Positions 1 through 5,654 of a stretch of DNA of 16,307 nucleotides are shown piece after piece (position 1 is the stretch's first letter; each line of letters begins with the position of its first letter). The notes under the pieces are model-generated. The model was given only the letters and a program-made list of their open reading frames with translations, ran no database searches and was not told where the DNA came from. The DNA is from Oscillibacter sp. Its GTDB lineage: Bacteria; Bacillota; Clostridia; Oscillospirales; Oscillospiraceae. The DNA is taken from assembly GCA_003487665.1 (NCBI GenBank), contig DNFA01000006.1:3360-19666 (forward strand). The letters are read 5' to 3'. Position numbers and translations under genes: made by a program.

Positions 1-80
1 TACTTTGGCAAAACTGCTTCGCGCCTTTTGCGGCGTATGTTTTCTTATGCCAGGCGGCCTAACGGGCGTTCTTTTTTTGT

Positions 81-117
81 GTACGGGACGTCGGGGCGAT
101 GTGGCATCTCCCCCTAC
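81..117. repeat. Degenerate GC-rich hairpin repeat ending in CCCTAC
   Basis: GGGG (93-96) and GATG (98-101) pair with CATC (105-108) and CCCC (110-113) around a TGG loop, with one mismatch. The right end is CCCTAC at 112-117. The left end, GTACGGG at 81-87, looks like a decayed GTAGGGG. A similar hairpin built on GGATGT/ACATCC lies at 5615-5640 in the second repeat block. Membership in one repeat family is inferred from the shared ends and shape. Confidence 0.4.
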
Positions 118-139
118 GGTCGATTTGCCGCACCCCTCT

Positions 140-211
140 GTAGGGCGGGGCCCGCGTGCCCCGCCGGGATCAATGCATATTGCGCGGCGGGACACATGGG
201 TCCCGCCCTAC
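140..211 (+). repeat. 72-bp palindromic element, copy A
   Basis: This element runs from GTAGGGCGGG to CCCGCCCTAC. Its two 26-bp arms (140-165 and 186-211) are inverted repeats that match at 22 of 26 positions. Each arm can also fold by itself into a 7-bp stem with an 8-nt loop: 144-150 with 159-165, and 186-192 with 201-207. A second copy lies inverted at 5518-5589 and matches at 65 of 72 positions, with six of the seven differences in the central 20 bp. This is a dispersed repeat with conserved arms and a free centre. No transposase is visible, so it would be non-autonomous. Confidence 0.85.
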
Positions 212-259
212 GAATCATACTGCGCCCCCTTCGGTGCAGAGCATCACCGACAGGCGGAC

Positions 260-358
260 GTAGGGACGGACGACCCTGTCGCCCGCCAGCGCGTCAGCGC
301 TGCCATGCCGAGCCAGTGACCGTGTCACTGGCGCGGGAATCCGTTTCCTCCGCCCTAC
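260..358. repeat. GTAGGG/CCCTAC-bounded repeat with a 9-bp hairpin, overlapping the spoIIP stop
   Basis: The element begins GTAGGG at 260-265 and ends CCCTAC at 353-358. Inside is a perfect 9-bp stem: GCCAGTGAC (312-320), a 3-nt CGT loop, and GTCACTGGC (324-332). No T-run follows on either strand, so it is not a standard rho-independent terminator, although it is the first strong hairpin downstream of spoIIP. The spoIIP stop codon (355-357 on the minus strand) lies inside the terminal CCCTAC. The grouping with the 72-bp element rests on shared ends only; the interior sequence differs. Confidence 0.5.
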
Positions 359-1470
359 TGCGCGGCTTTTGAACCGATGACTTCCGCCAGACCCTGGCCG
401 AACAGCTGCGCGGCCTTCAGCGCCTCATCCAGCGAATTGCCCGCCGCGCCGACCTCTACCAGCAGGCTGCCGGTGGTGAAATACTCGTTATAGTCCGAAT
501 TCCGCAGCGTCAGCGGCCGCATGAGGGTGGGGTGGCTCTCCGTCAGGTGCTGCTGCACCGCCACGGCGAACTTCAGATTCTCCTGCCAGCCCTCCCAGCT
601 GCTGCCCATTACAAGGCTCACCTGCGCGCAGTCGGGATCCTCCCGCGTCACCACCTTGTACTGGTGCCCGGCCTTGTCCTCCAGCGCGTCCCGGTGAACG
701 TCCAGAATGAACCGGATGCCAGGGTATTTTGCCATGTATTCCTCGATGGCGTCCTCCGCCCGGTAGTACGCGCCGTTGTACTCCGGATCGTCATACAGCG
801 CCCGGTCGTGCAGCACGGACAGGCCGTAGCCCGACAGCACTCTGGCCAGCTCGTCGCCCACCCGGATGACGCTGACGGAGGCATCCGCCGTGCGGAAGGA
901 GCCGGTGTCCACGTATTCCTCCCCGGCGGGCATGGTATACGCCTCGCTGCCGTGGGTGTGAAGTATAAGCACTTGCGGGGACTCGTCGCCGGGCGCGGCG
1001 GCAAATGTGCCGTCAAACCGTATGCCGTCCAGCGTCTGGCGGGAGGCGTTTTTGATGAACACGTCCCCCACGCGGATGTAGCCGTTCTCGTCCGTCACCA
1101 CCACCGACAGCGGCGGCGACGGCTCGGCGGTGCCGCCGTCCGGCTGCGGCTCGTCCTGCGCGGCTGGCTCGTCCTGCGGGGCGGGAGCCTCCGCCTTTTC
1201 CGGGGAAACGGCCTGCATCCGGCTGATCTCCTCCTGCGCGGCCAGCAGCTGCGGGGACTGTCCCAGCGCCAGCAGCGCCGGCAGGGGAAGAGAATCCGTG
1301 GGCAGCAGGTCGGCCAGCTCCCATTGGAGCAGGCAGCGCGCCAGCTCGCTTTGCCGCACCGCTGCCGCCGCCGATGCCAGATCGTCGCTTCCGGCGCACA
1401 CCGCCGCCAGCCACAGCACCGCCGCAGCCGCCACCGACGCCGCGCCCTGCCGCCAGCGATTCTTTTTCAT
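355..1470 (-). CDS. spoIIP: Stage II sporulation protein P, SpoIIP
   Basis: SpoIIP is the forespore-engulfment peptidoglycan hydrolase. It acts with SpoIID and SpoIIM at the septal membrane, with amidase and endopeptidase activity, and is normally made in the mother cell under sigma-E. The 371-residue protein has a basic start and a membrane anchor at about residues 11-26. A Pro/Glu/Gln-rich linker follows at about 93-120, then the SpoIIP catalytic domain from about 165. Expected active-site residues are visible: H171 and H173 in LILHTHGSEAY, H259 in LDVHRD, and E339 in LLVEVGAAGN. The ATG at 1470 follows an AAAGGCGGTG ribosome site. The gene lies below an RluA-family gene but is cut off from it by a terminator, so it needs its own promoter. 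A CATAGGCT box (1492-1499, minus) with an upstream GTACTTT resembles sigma-E elements only weakly. Its stop codon sits within a repeat element. Family assignment is firm. Confidence 0.95.
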   Translation of the reverse strand: MKKNRWRQGAASVAAAAVLWLAAVCAGSDDLASAAAAVRQSELARCLLQWELADLLPTDSLPLPALLALGQSPQLLAAQEEISRMQAVSPEKAEAPAPQDEPAAQDEPQPDGGTAEPSPPLSVVVTDENGYIRVGDVFIKNASRQTLDGIRFDGTFAAAPGDESPQVLILHTHGSEAYTMPAGEEYVDTGSFRTADASVSVIRVGDELARVLSGYGLSVLHDRALYDDPEYNGAYYRAEDAIEEYMAKYPGIRFILDVHRDALEDKAGHQYKVVTREDPDCAQVSLVMGSSWEGWQENLKFAVAVQQHLTESHPTLMRPLTLRNSDYNEYFTTGSLLVEVGAAGNSLDEALKAAQLFGQGLAEVIGSKAAQ

Positions 1471-1511
1471 ACGTTCACCGCCTTTCAGACAAGCCTATGC
1501 GGGGCGGATAG

Positions 1512-1556
1512 AAAAAAGTACAGTAAATCCGGGAGCGTCCGCTCCCGGATTTGCTG
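1512..1556 (-). terminator. Rho-independent terminator of the RluA-family gene
   Basis: A long stem forms between 1521-1536 and 1541-1556 around the 4-nt loop at 1537-1540. It has 16 pairs, one of them G-T, with a core of AAATCCGGGAGC. Read on the minus strand it is followed by TTTTTT (1517-1512) after a few bases. It lies just downstream of the pseudouridine synthase stop and upstream of spoIIP, so it separates a housekeeping transcript from a sporulation gene. Confidence 0.85.
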
Positions 1557-1566
1557 TAAGGCAAAT

Positions 1567-2226
1567 TCACTTTACTGACGTTGACATATCAGGAAAATCG
1601 AACATATCCCACGGCGCTATGGCGGGCGGACGCAGGTCGAAGGTCATGGGCGCGCCGGACTCCGGGTGGCAGAAGGACAGATGACACGACCACAGGGCGA
1701 TGGGGGACACGGGATCGTCCGCCAGACCGTAGCGCCGGTCGCCCACCAGCGGCAGGCCGCGGGAGGAAAACTGCACACGGATCTGGTGCGTCCGCCCGGT
1801 GAGCAGCTGCACCTGTACCAGTGTCAGCCCGGCGCGGCTGTCCAGCACCCGGTAGCGCAGGCGAGCCTCCTGAACGCCCTTTTCCATTGTGGTGACAACG
1901 TGTGTCAAGCGTGTTTCCTTGTCACGTGCCAGCAGGTCGGTGAGGGTGCCCTCCCGTTCCGGCGGGGCGCCGCGCAGCACTGCCAGATAGTGCTTTTTGA
2001 AGGTGCCCTCCCGTATCTGGCGGGACAGGTCGCCGGCGGCGTAGGCGCTGCGGGCAAACACCATCAGGCCGGACACCGGGGCGTCCAGCCGGTGGACGGT
2101 GCGGATGCATTCGGTGTGCAGCTCCTGCCGCAGAAGGGCGGGCATGCCGCCCGGCTCATCGGTGGAGAGGACGCCGGAGGGCTTCACCGTCACCACGATG
2201 CGCCTGTCCTGAAAGAGAATATCCAT
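1567..2226 (-). CDS. RluA-family RNA pseudouridine synthase (short form)
   Basis: This enzyme is predicted to convert specific uridines in rRNA or tRNA to pseudouridine. The 219-residue protein has the family's catalytic motif VHRLDAPVSGL, with catalytic Asp at residue 48. The second hallmark, TGRTHQIRVQF, is at about 143-152, followed by GLPLVGDRRYG. No N-terminal S4 RNA-binding domain is present, so it is shorter than RluD-type enzymes of around 300 residues and resembles the compact RluA/YlyB-like forms. The exact RNA target cannot be told from sequence. The ATG at 2226 follows an AAAGGA ribosome site. A good sigma-A-type promoter lies just upstream, and a terminator lies downstream, so it is probably monocistronic. 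It is divergent from the BlaI-type repressor gene; the repressor dyads lie beyond its -35 box. Confidence 0.92.
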   Translation of the reverse strand: MDILFQDRRIVVTVKPSGVLSTDEPGGMPALLRQELHTECIRTVHRLDAPVSGLMVFARSAYAAGDLSRQIREGTFKKHYLAVLRGAPPEREGTLTDLLARDKETRLTHVVTTMEKGVQEARLRYRVLDSRAGLTLVQVQLLTGRTHQIRVQFSSRGLPLVGDRRYGLADDPVSPIALWSCHLSFCHPESGAPMTFDLRPPAIAPWDMFDFPDMSTSVK

Positions 2227-2261
2227 GTTGAAATTCCTTTAATTTTAAACTTGAATATATG

Positions 2262-2281
2262 TTATATATCATTATATATCA
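2262..2281. repeat. Tandem 10-bp AT-rich direct repeat
   Basis: TTATATATCA occurs twice head to tail, at 2262-2271 and 2272-2281. It overlaps the minus-strand -10 box and the predicted transcript start of the pseudouridine synthase gene. It is the most AT-rich spot in an otherwise GC-rich window. It may only reflect promoter base composition. Confidence 0.6.
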
Positions 2282-2299
2282 ATTTTTCGCCGGCTGCAA
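2271..2299 (-). promoter_or_regulatory. Sigma-A-type promoter for the RluA-family gene
   Basis: On the minus strand a TTGCAG -35 box (2299-2294) and a perfect TATAAT -10 box (2276-2271) are separated by exactly 17 bp. The start codon lies about 45 bp further on at 2226. It stands back to back with the repressor-gene promoter at 2309-2337, with only about 10 bp between the two -35 boxes. Confidence 0.75.
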
Positions 2300-2308
2300 G
2301 AAAAGCTC

Positions 2309-2337
2309 TTGACAAGAGTGGTCTAATCGGTTAGACT
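2309..2337 (+). promoter_or_regulatory. Promoter of the blaI/blaR-like operon
   Basis: A consensus TTGACA -35 box at 2309-2314 is followed after 17 bp by TAGACT at 2332-2337, which matches TATAAT at four of six positions. The first repressor dyad covers the spacer and -10 box. This arrangement suits a promoter that is shut by its own product. The predicted transcript start is near 2344, ahead of the second dyad. Confidence 0.7.
2321..2336. promoter_or_regulatory. Repressor operator 1 (perfect dyad)
   Basis: GTCTAATCGGTTAGAC is a perfect 6-bp inverted repeat with a 4-bp centre. It overlaps the spacer and -10 box of the operon promoter. BlaI/MecI repressors are dimers that bind dyads in their own promoters. 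The half-site GTCTAA is not the classic TACA/TGTA core, so binding by this repressor is inferred from position and repetition. Confidence 0.7.
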
Positions 2338-2348
2338 ATACGCAAGAG

Positions 2349-2364
2349 GTCTAATCTGTTCGAC
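2349..2364. promoter_or_regulatory. Repressor operator 2 (near-perfect dyad)
   Basis: GTCTAATCTGTTCGAC repeats operator 1 with two changes, one in the centre and one in the right half-site. Its centre is 28 bp from that of operator 1, a little under three helical turns. It lies between the predicted transcript start and the ribosome site AGGAGG (2371-2376). Two sites would allow cooperative binding and tight repression. Confidence 0.62.
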
Positions 2365-2383
2365 CTGAAAAGGAGGGATGACC

Positions 2384-2755
2384 ATGGACACACCGAAGAT
2401 ATTCGACAGCGAGCTGCGCTTTTGCGAGATCCTCTGGCAGCACGAGCCGGTGAAGAGCAGTGAGCTGGTGAGGCTGTGCGCCGACGAGCTGGGGTGGAAA
2501 AAATCTACCACCTACACCGTCATCAAGCGGCTGACGGAGCGGGGCGTGGTGCACACGGAGAACGCTGTCGTCACGGCGCTGGTGGGGCGGCAGGATGTGC
2601 AGAATGCCGAGAGCCGCGCCTTTGTGGACAAGAACTTTCATGGGAGCCTGCCGGCGTTCCTGTCGGCGTTTATCGGAAACAAGCAGCTGACCCAGCAGGA
2701 GGCGGACGAGCTGCGGCGGATGATCGACAAGTTCGAGGAGGAGCACCATGGATAA
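2384..2755 (+). CDS. BlaI/MecI-family transcriptional repressor
   Basis: This is a winged-helix DNA-binding repressor of the Penicillinase_R family, which is released when a partner BlaR/MecR protease is triggered. The protein has 123 residues, the usual size. The winged helix occupies about residues 5-70 and includes the recognition-helix stretch KKSTTYTVIKRLTERG typical of BlaI. The C-terminal helical part (about 80-120) would form the dimer interface. The ATG at 2384 was chosen because AGGAGG (2371-2376) lies 7 nt upstream of it; an in-frame ATG at 2378 directly abuts that site and is less likely. The stop overlaps the start of the protease gene by 8 nt, so the two are co-translated. Two dyads in its promoter point to autoregulation. 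The cleavage site used by the partner cannot be assigned from sequence. Confidence 0.92.
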   Translation: MDTPKIFDSELRFCEILWQHEPVKSSELVRLCADELGWKKSTTYTVIKRLTERGVVHTENAVVTALVGRQDVQNAESRAFVDKNFHGSLPAFLSAFIGNKQLTQQEADELRRMIDKFEEEHHG

Positions 2756-5390
2756 GCTGTTCGACACGGTATTGGAGCTTTCGTGGCAGGCCGGGCTGAT
2801 CGCGCTGGCGGTGATGGCGGTGCGGCTGGTGCTGCGGAAAAAGGCGTCCCGCCGGGCACTGTGCATGCTGTGGGCGCTGGTGGCACTGCGGCTGCTGCTG
2901 CCGGTGAGCCTGACGGTGGAAAGCCCGGTGAGCTTACAGGCAGAGGAAGCGCCGGTGAGCCGGGCGTACCACGCCATGCAGGAGGCGAGGACAAGCGTCC
3001 CGGAGGAGGCGGCTCCCGCGCCTGCGGAATCCTCCGGCGCCGCCGTTGCCGTCATACCGGCGGAACCGGCGGCGGAGCCGGTGACGCTGCGGACGTTCGC
3101 CCGGTGGCTGCCGTGGATATGGGTCATTGGCATGGGCTGCATGGCGGCATATATGCTGCTGAGCTTTATCTGGATGCGGCTGACGCTGCGGAGAGCGGAG
3201 CACATTCGGGACAACGTGTACCGCTGCACCCAGTGGAGCACGCCCTTTGTGCTGGGCATTATCGCGCCGTGCATCTATGTGCCGGAGAGCGTGTCGGAGG
3301 AGGATCTGCCCCAGGTGCTGGCGCACGAGCGGTGCCACATCCGGCGGTGGGATCATGTGGTGAAGCCCTTTGCGTTCCTGCTGCTGGCGGTGAACTGGTT
3401 CAACCCGGTGCTGTGGGCGGCCTATGTCCTGCTGGGGCGGGACATGGAGAACGCCTGTGACGAGATGGCGCTGAAAAACGCAGATGCGGCGCAGCGGGCG
3501 GCCTATTCCCGGGCGCTGGTGTCCTGCGCCGCCCAGCCGAAAATGGCGGCGGTGTGCCCGCTGGCCTTCGGCGAGGTGGCGGTGAAGGAACGGGTGAAGA
3601 ACGTGCTGGGCTATAAGAAGCCGGCGATATGGGCGGCGGTCATACTGGCCGCCGCGGCGGTGGTCATCGGCGTGTGCCTGCTGACGAAGCCCAGCTACAA
3701 GAACGTGGGGACGCTGGACGCGGAGAAGCTGTTCGCCCTGCGGACGCCCTACGTGGACAACAACTCTGCCGTGGGCGCGATACTGGACGCGCTGGGGTTC
3801 CGGGAGCTGGGCAGCAGCGGCGCGGACTACGGCTATGCCGTGCATCTGAGCACGGATAGGGAGCCCATGGGCATCACGGTGCTGTATACCTACGAGGGAG
3901 CGGTGCCGCAGAGGAGCGAGGAGCGCTATCGGCAGATCGCCATGCGGGGTTATATCGCGCTGGCGCTGATCGACAACGCGGAGTGGTTCTCATGGCAGGA
4001 GCATGGCGCTGACGGAACATCAAATAAAGCGGACAGCACGGCCAGCGATTCGCTGTACCCGATCGTTTACCCCGGATATCCGGATACGGCGCGGGAGAGC
4101 GCCGAGGGCTTGCAGGCGTATATGGATATGCTGCGGACAATGGCGGAGGATGGCTCTATCGTCTACTATGAGGGGGACGCGCAGCCGAGCTTTGAGGAAA
4201 CCATGCCGTGGAGCGTTACCGGGGATAACGACCCGTGTAGCGTCCGGGCGGAGGATTACGGCATCGTCTATAACGACACGCTGCCCGATTGGAACACCCT
4301 GCCGCTGAGCTACCTGTGCGCGTACTATCTGAACGCGGACGGGGCGTATGCCGAGGGCGCCATGGACGTGCTGGCGCACCGCTACCAGCAAGCCCCCAAC
4401 ACGGTGGGGGCGTATCTTCGCCGGCTGGCGGGACAGCAAGCCCCCGACGGCCGGGGCGACGCGGCAGAGGTGCTGCTGGCGGATATTTCCCGGTATGCCA
4501 TGTCCCAGTTGACCGGCGGGCTGCCGGTGGCCGCCAGTTATGAGAGGGACCAGCTGAGCATCTCCGTGTCGGAGGTCTATTCCGTGACGTACCGCACGGT
4601 GACATACGACGAGAATTACAGCGAGGACATCCCGGTGTATGAGGTGGGCAGCGGCGCGCAGCTGTCCGTGATAAAGGGTGAGGGCTTCACCCTCTACGGA
4701 CGGTACAATGAGGAGAACGTGGCGCTCCACAACGGAGATGTGGTAGAGCTGACGGAGCAGTTCGTGGGCCTGGGCATGGATGGACAGTACGCTGTACGGT
4801 TCCAGTACCGGAGCGCGGCGGAAACGGCGGAGCTGGAGGTCTATCAGATCACGTGGGAGACGGGCGGTTCCGCCAAGCAGGTCGTGCCGCTGACGGAGGA
4901 GCAGGTGCAGGCCATCCAGTCGGAGAAGGGACTGGTGCAGCCGGAGTGGCATCAGGTGTGCGCCGAGCTGCACCGCAGCGGCGAGGACGATGTCCGCTAT
5001 TGGGGCACTGCCGATTACCCCGTGCCGCCCACGGTGCTGAAAATACTGACGGAACAGTGCGGCTATACCTTCGTCACGCCGGAGGATTTCCGGGGCAATA
5101 TGACTTCCGCCAAGCTGGAGTTCTACGGCGGCGAGACGTACACCGCCGCCAAAGCCGACCTGCCCGCCCTGCAGAAGATGCTCACCAACGCCAGAGACTA
5201 CGGCAGCGGAGCCGCCTGCTGGTTCACCGCCAAGCTGACGGTGACGTTCGACGACGGGCGGACAGTGTCGGTGCTGAAGGGGACGGACAGCTGCGCCAGC
5301 TTTACGTTCGGCTCGTGGAACTCCGCCATGGTGTCCGACAGCGAGAACCGGCAGTTCTGGCAGATATTCGGCGTGCCCTTTGAGGGATAA
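2748..5390 (+). CDS. BlaR1-type M56 membrane metalloprotease with a large non-PBP sensor region
   Basis: The 880-residue protein should span the membrane, sense an outside signal, and switch on a zinc protease that leads to loss of the BlaI-type repressor. Membrane segments lie at about 14-30, 37-55, 120-142 and 293-312. The zinc site is HERCH at 193-197, with E234 and D238/E239 in ENACDE as downstream acidic candidates. After the last membrane segment comes a region resembling DUF4825 (about 319-416, with LRTPYVDNNSAVGAIL). About 460 further residues match nothing I recognise: a helical part (about 500-590), a beta-rich part (about 600-710) and a final part with four cysteines. No SxxK, SxN or KTG motifs of the penicillin-binding sensor of true BlaR1/MecR1 are seen, so a beta-lactam signal should not be assumed. 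The start lies inside the repressor gene, preceded by GAGGAG. A terminator follows. Confidence 0.88.
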   Translation: MDKLFDTVLELSWQAGLIALAVMAVRLVLRKKASRRALCMLWALVALRLLLPVSLTVESPVSLQAEEAPVSRAYHAMQEARTSVPEEAAPAPAESSGAAVAVIPAEPAAEPVTLRTFARWLPWIWVIGMGCMAAYMLLSFIWMRLTLRRAEHIRDNVYRCTQWSTPFVLGIIAPCIYVPESVSEEDLPQVLAHERCHIRRWDHVVKPFAFLLLAVNWFNPVLWAAYVLLGRDMENACDEMALKNADAAQRAAYSRALVSCAAQPKMAAVCPLAFGEVAVKERVKNVLGYKKPAIWAAVILAAAAVVIGVCLLTKPSYKNVGTLDAEKLFALRTPYVDNNSAVGAILDALGFRELGSSGADYGYAVHLSTDREPMGITVLYTYEGAVPQRSEERYRQIAMRGYIALALIDNAEWFSWQEHGADGTSNKADSTASDSLYPIVYPGYPDTARESAEGLQAYMDMLRTMAEDGSIVYYEGDAQPSFEETMPWSVTGDNDPCSVRAEDYGIVYNDTLPDWNTLPLSYLCAYYLNADGAYAEGAMDVLAHRYQQAPNTVGAYLRRLAGQQAPDGRGDAAEVLLADISRYAMSQLTGGLPVAASYERDQLSISVSEVYSVTYRTVTYDENYSEDIPVYEVGSGAQLSVIKGEGFTLYGRYNEENVALHNGDVVELTEQFVGLGMDGQYAVRFQYRSAAETAELEVYQITWETGGSAKQVVPLTEEQVQAIQSEKGLVQPEWHQVCAELHRSGEDDVRYWGTADYPVPPTVLKILTEQCGYTFVTPEDFRGNMTSAKLEFYGGETYTAAKADLPALQKMLTNARDYGSGAACWFTAKLTVTFDDGRTVSVLKGTDSCASFTFGSWNSAMVSDSENRQFWQIFGVPFEG

Positions 5391-5400
5391 ATACAGCAGA

Positions 5401-5427
5401 AAAGCCACCCCGATGGGGTGGCTTTTT
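5401..5427 (+). terminator. Rho-independent terminator after the M56 protease gene
   Basis: A perfect 11-bp stem, AAAGCCACCCC (5401-5411) with GGGGTGGCTTT (5415-5425), closes a GAT loop and runs into TTTTT (5423-5427). It starts 11 nt after the stop codon. On the minus strand the same stem ends in only four T's (5403-5400), so it may also stop, less efficiently, transcripts from the convergent hydrolase gene. Confidence 0.92.
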
Positions 5428-5449
5428 CGCGTGGTCGGAGATGCGGGAC

Positions 5450-5496
5450 GTAGGGGACGGCGTCCCCTACGGGCGGACAGGGGCGTCCGCCCCTAC
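5450..5496. repeat. Tandem GC-rich hairpin repeats bounded by GTAGGG and CCCTAC
   Basis: Two hairpins lie side by side. The first pairs CGTAGGGGAC (5449-5458) perfectly with GTCCCCTACG (5462-5471) around GGC. The second pairs GGGCGGAC (5471-5478) with GTCCGCCC (5485-5492) around a 6-nt loop and ends in CCCTAC (5491-5496). Neither is followed by a T-run. They form part of the 5428-5654 gene-free block between two convergent genes. Confidence 0.65.
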
Positions 5497-5517
5497 ACAG
5501 TGCAAGGAAATCCCCCT

Positions 5518-5589
5518 GTAGGGCGGGACCTATGTGTCCCGCCGCGGGATGCGCGTTGACCCCGGCGGGGCACGCGGGCCCCGCCCTAC
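5518..5589 (-). repeat. 72-bp palindromic element, copy B (inverted)
   Basis: This is the reverse complement of the element at 140-211, with the same 72-bp length and 65 of 72 positions identical. The 26-bp arms are almost unchanged and the differences fall mainly in the central 20 bp. Its arms match each other at 21 of 26 positions. It lies between the convergent M56 protease and hydrolase genes, outside any coding sequence. It is followed at 5615-5640 by a hairpin similar to the one that accompanies copy A. Confidence 0.85.
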
Positions 5590-5614
5590 GGGATAGCAGC
5601 GCTTCGTGCTGTTC

Positions 5615-5640
5615 GGGCGGATGTGGACATCCACCCCTAC
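5615..5640. repeat. GC-rich hairpin repeat ending in CCCTAC
   Basis: GGGCGGATGT (5615-5624) pairs with ACATCCACCC (5627-5636) around GG, with one mismatch, and the unit ends in CCCTAC at 5635-5640. It resembles the decayed hairpin at 81-117. Only 14 bases separate it from the stop codon of the minus-strand hydrolase, so any transcript of that gene reads straight into it. Confidence 0.5.
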
Positions 5641-5654
5641 GAATGATGCGGGCG

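Larger units (their letters stand above)
1..354. other. Gene-free left edge built of palindromic repeats
   Basis: No credible gene is present. Open frames across it have no family resemblance, no convincing ribosome binding site, and translate the repeats themselves. The stretch holds three GTAGGG/CCCTAC-bounded pieces (81-117, 140-211 and 260-358), listed separately. The first 80 bases, which include a T-run at 71-77, match nothing I recognise. They could be the tail or flank of a gene lying off the left edge. The block lies immediately downstream of spoIIP, which is read leftwards into it. Confidence 0.6.

Noticed and set aside
5..372. Two overlapping plus-strand open frames at the left edge
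   Set aside because: They translate the palindromic repeats. The string VGRGPRAPPGS appears both here and in a minus-strand frame over copy B at 5518-5589, as expected for a DNA repeat and not a protein.
1492..1521. Sigma-E-like promoter ahead of spoIIP (CATAGGCT with GTACTTT, 15-bp spacing, minus strand)
   Set aside because: The match is partial and overlaps the terminator T-run of the upstream gene. Biology demands a sporulation promoter here, but the sequence alone does not establish this one.
2748..5390. Naming the repressor/protease pair blaI-blaR1 and inferring beta-lactam resistance
   Set aside because: The penicillin-binding sensor domain is absent and no serine beta-lactamase gene lies nearby. 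The MBL-fold protein lacks a signal peptide and looks like a general hydrolase.
140..5589. A composite transposon with the two 72-bp elements as its ends
   Set aside because: The segment between them encodes spoIIP and other chromosomal genes but no transposase or resolvase, and no flanking target duplication was seen.
5428..5654. CRISPR array or tRNA cluster in the repeat block
   Set aside because: Repeats are unequal, palindromic and lack regular unique spacers. No cloverleaf with a T-loop and anticodon arm can be drawn.
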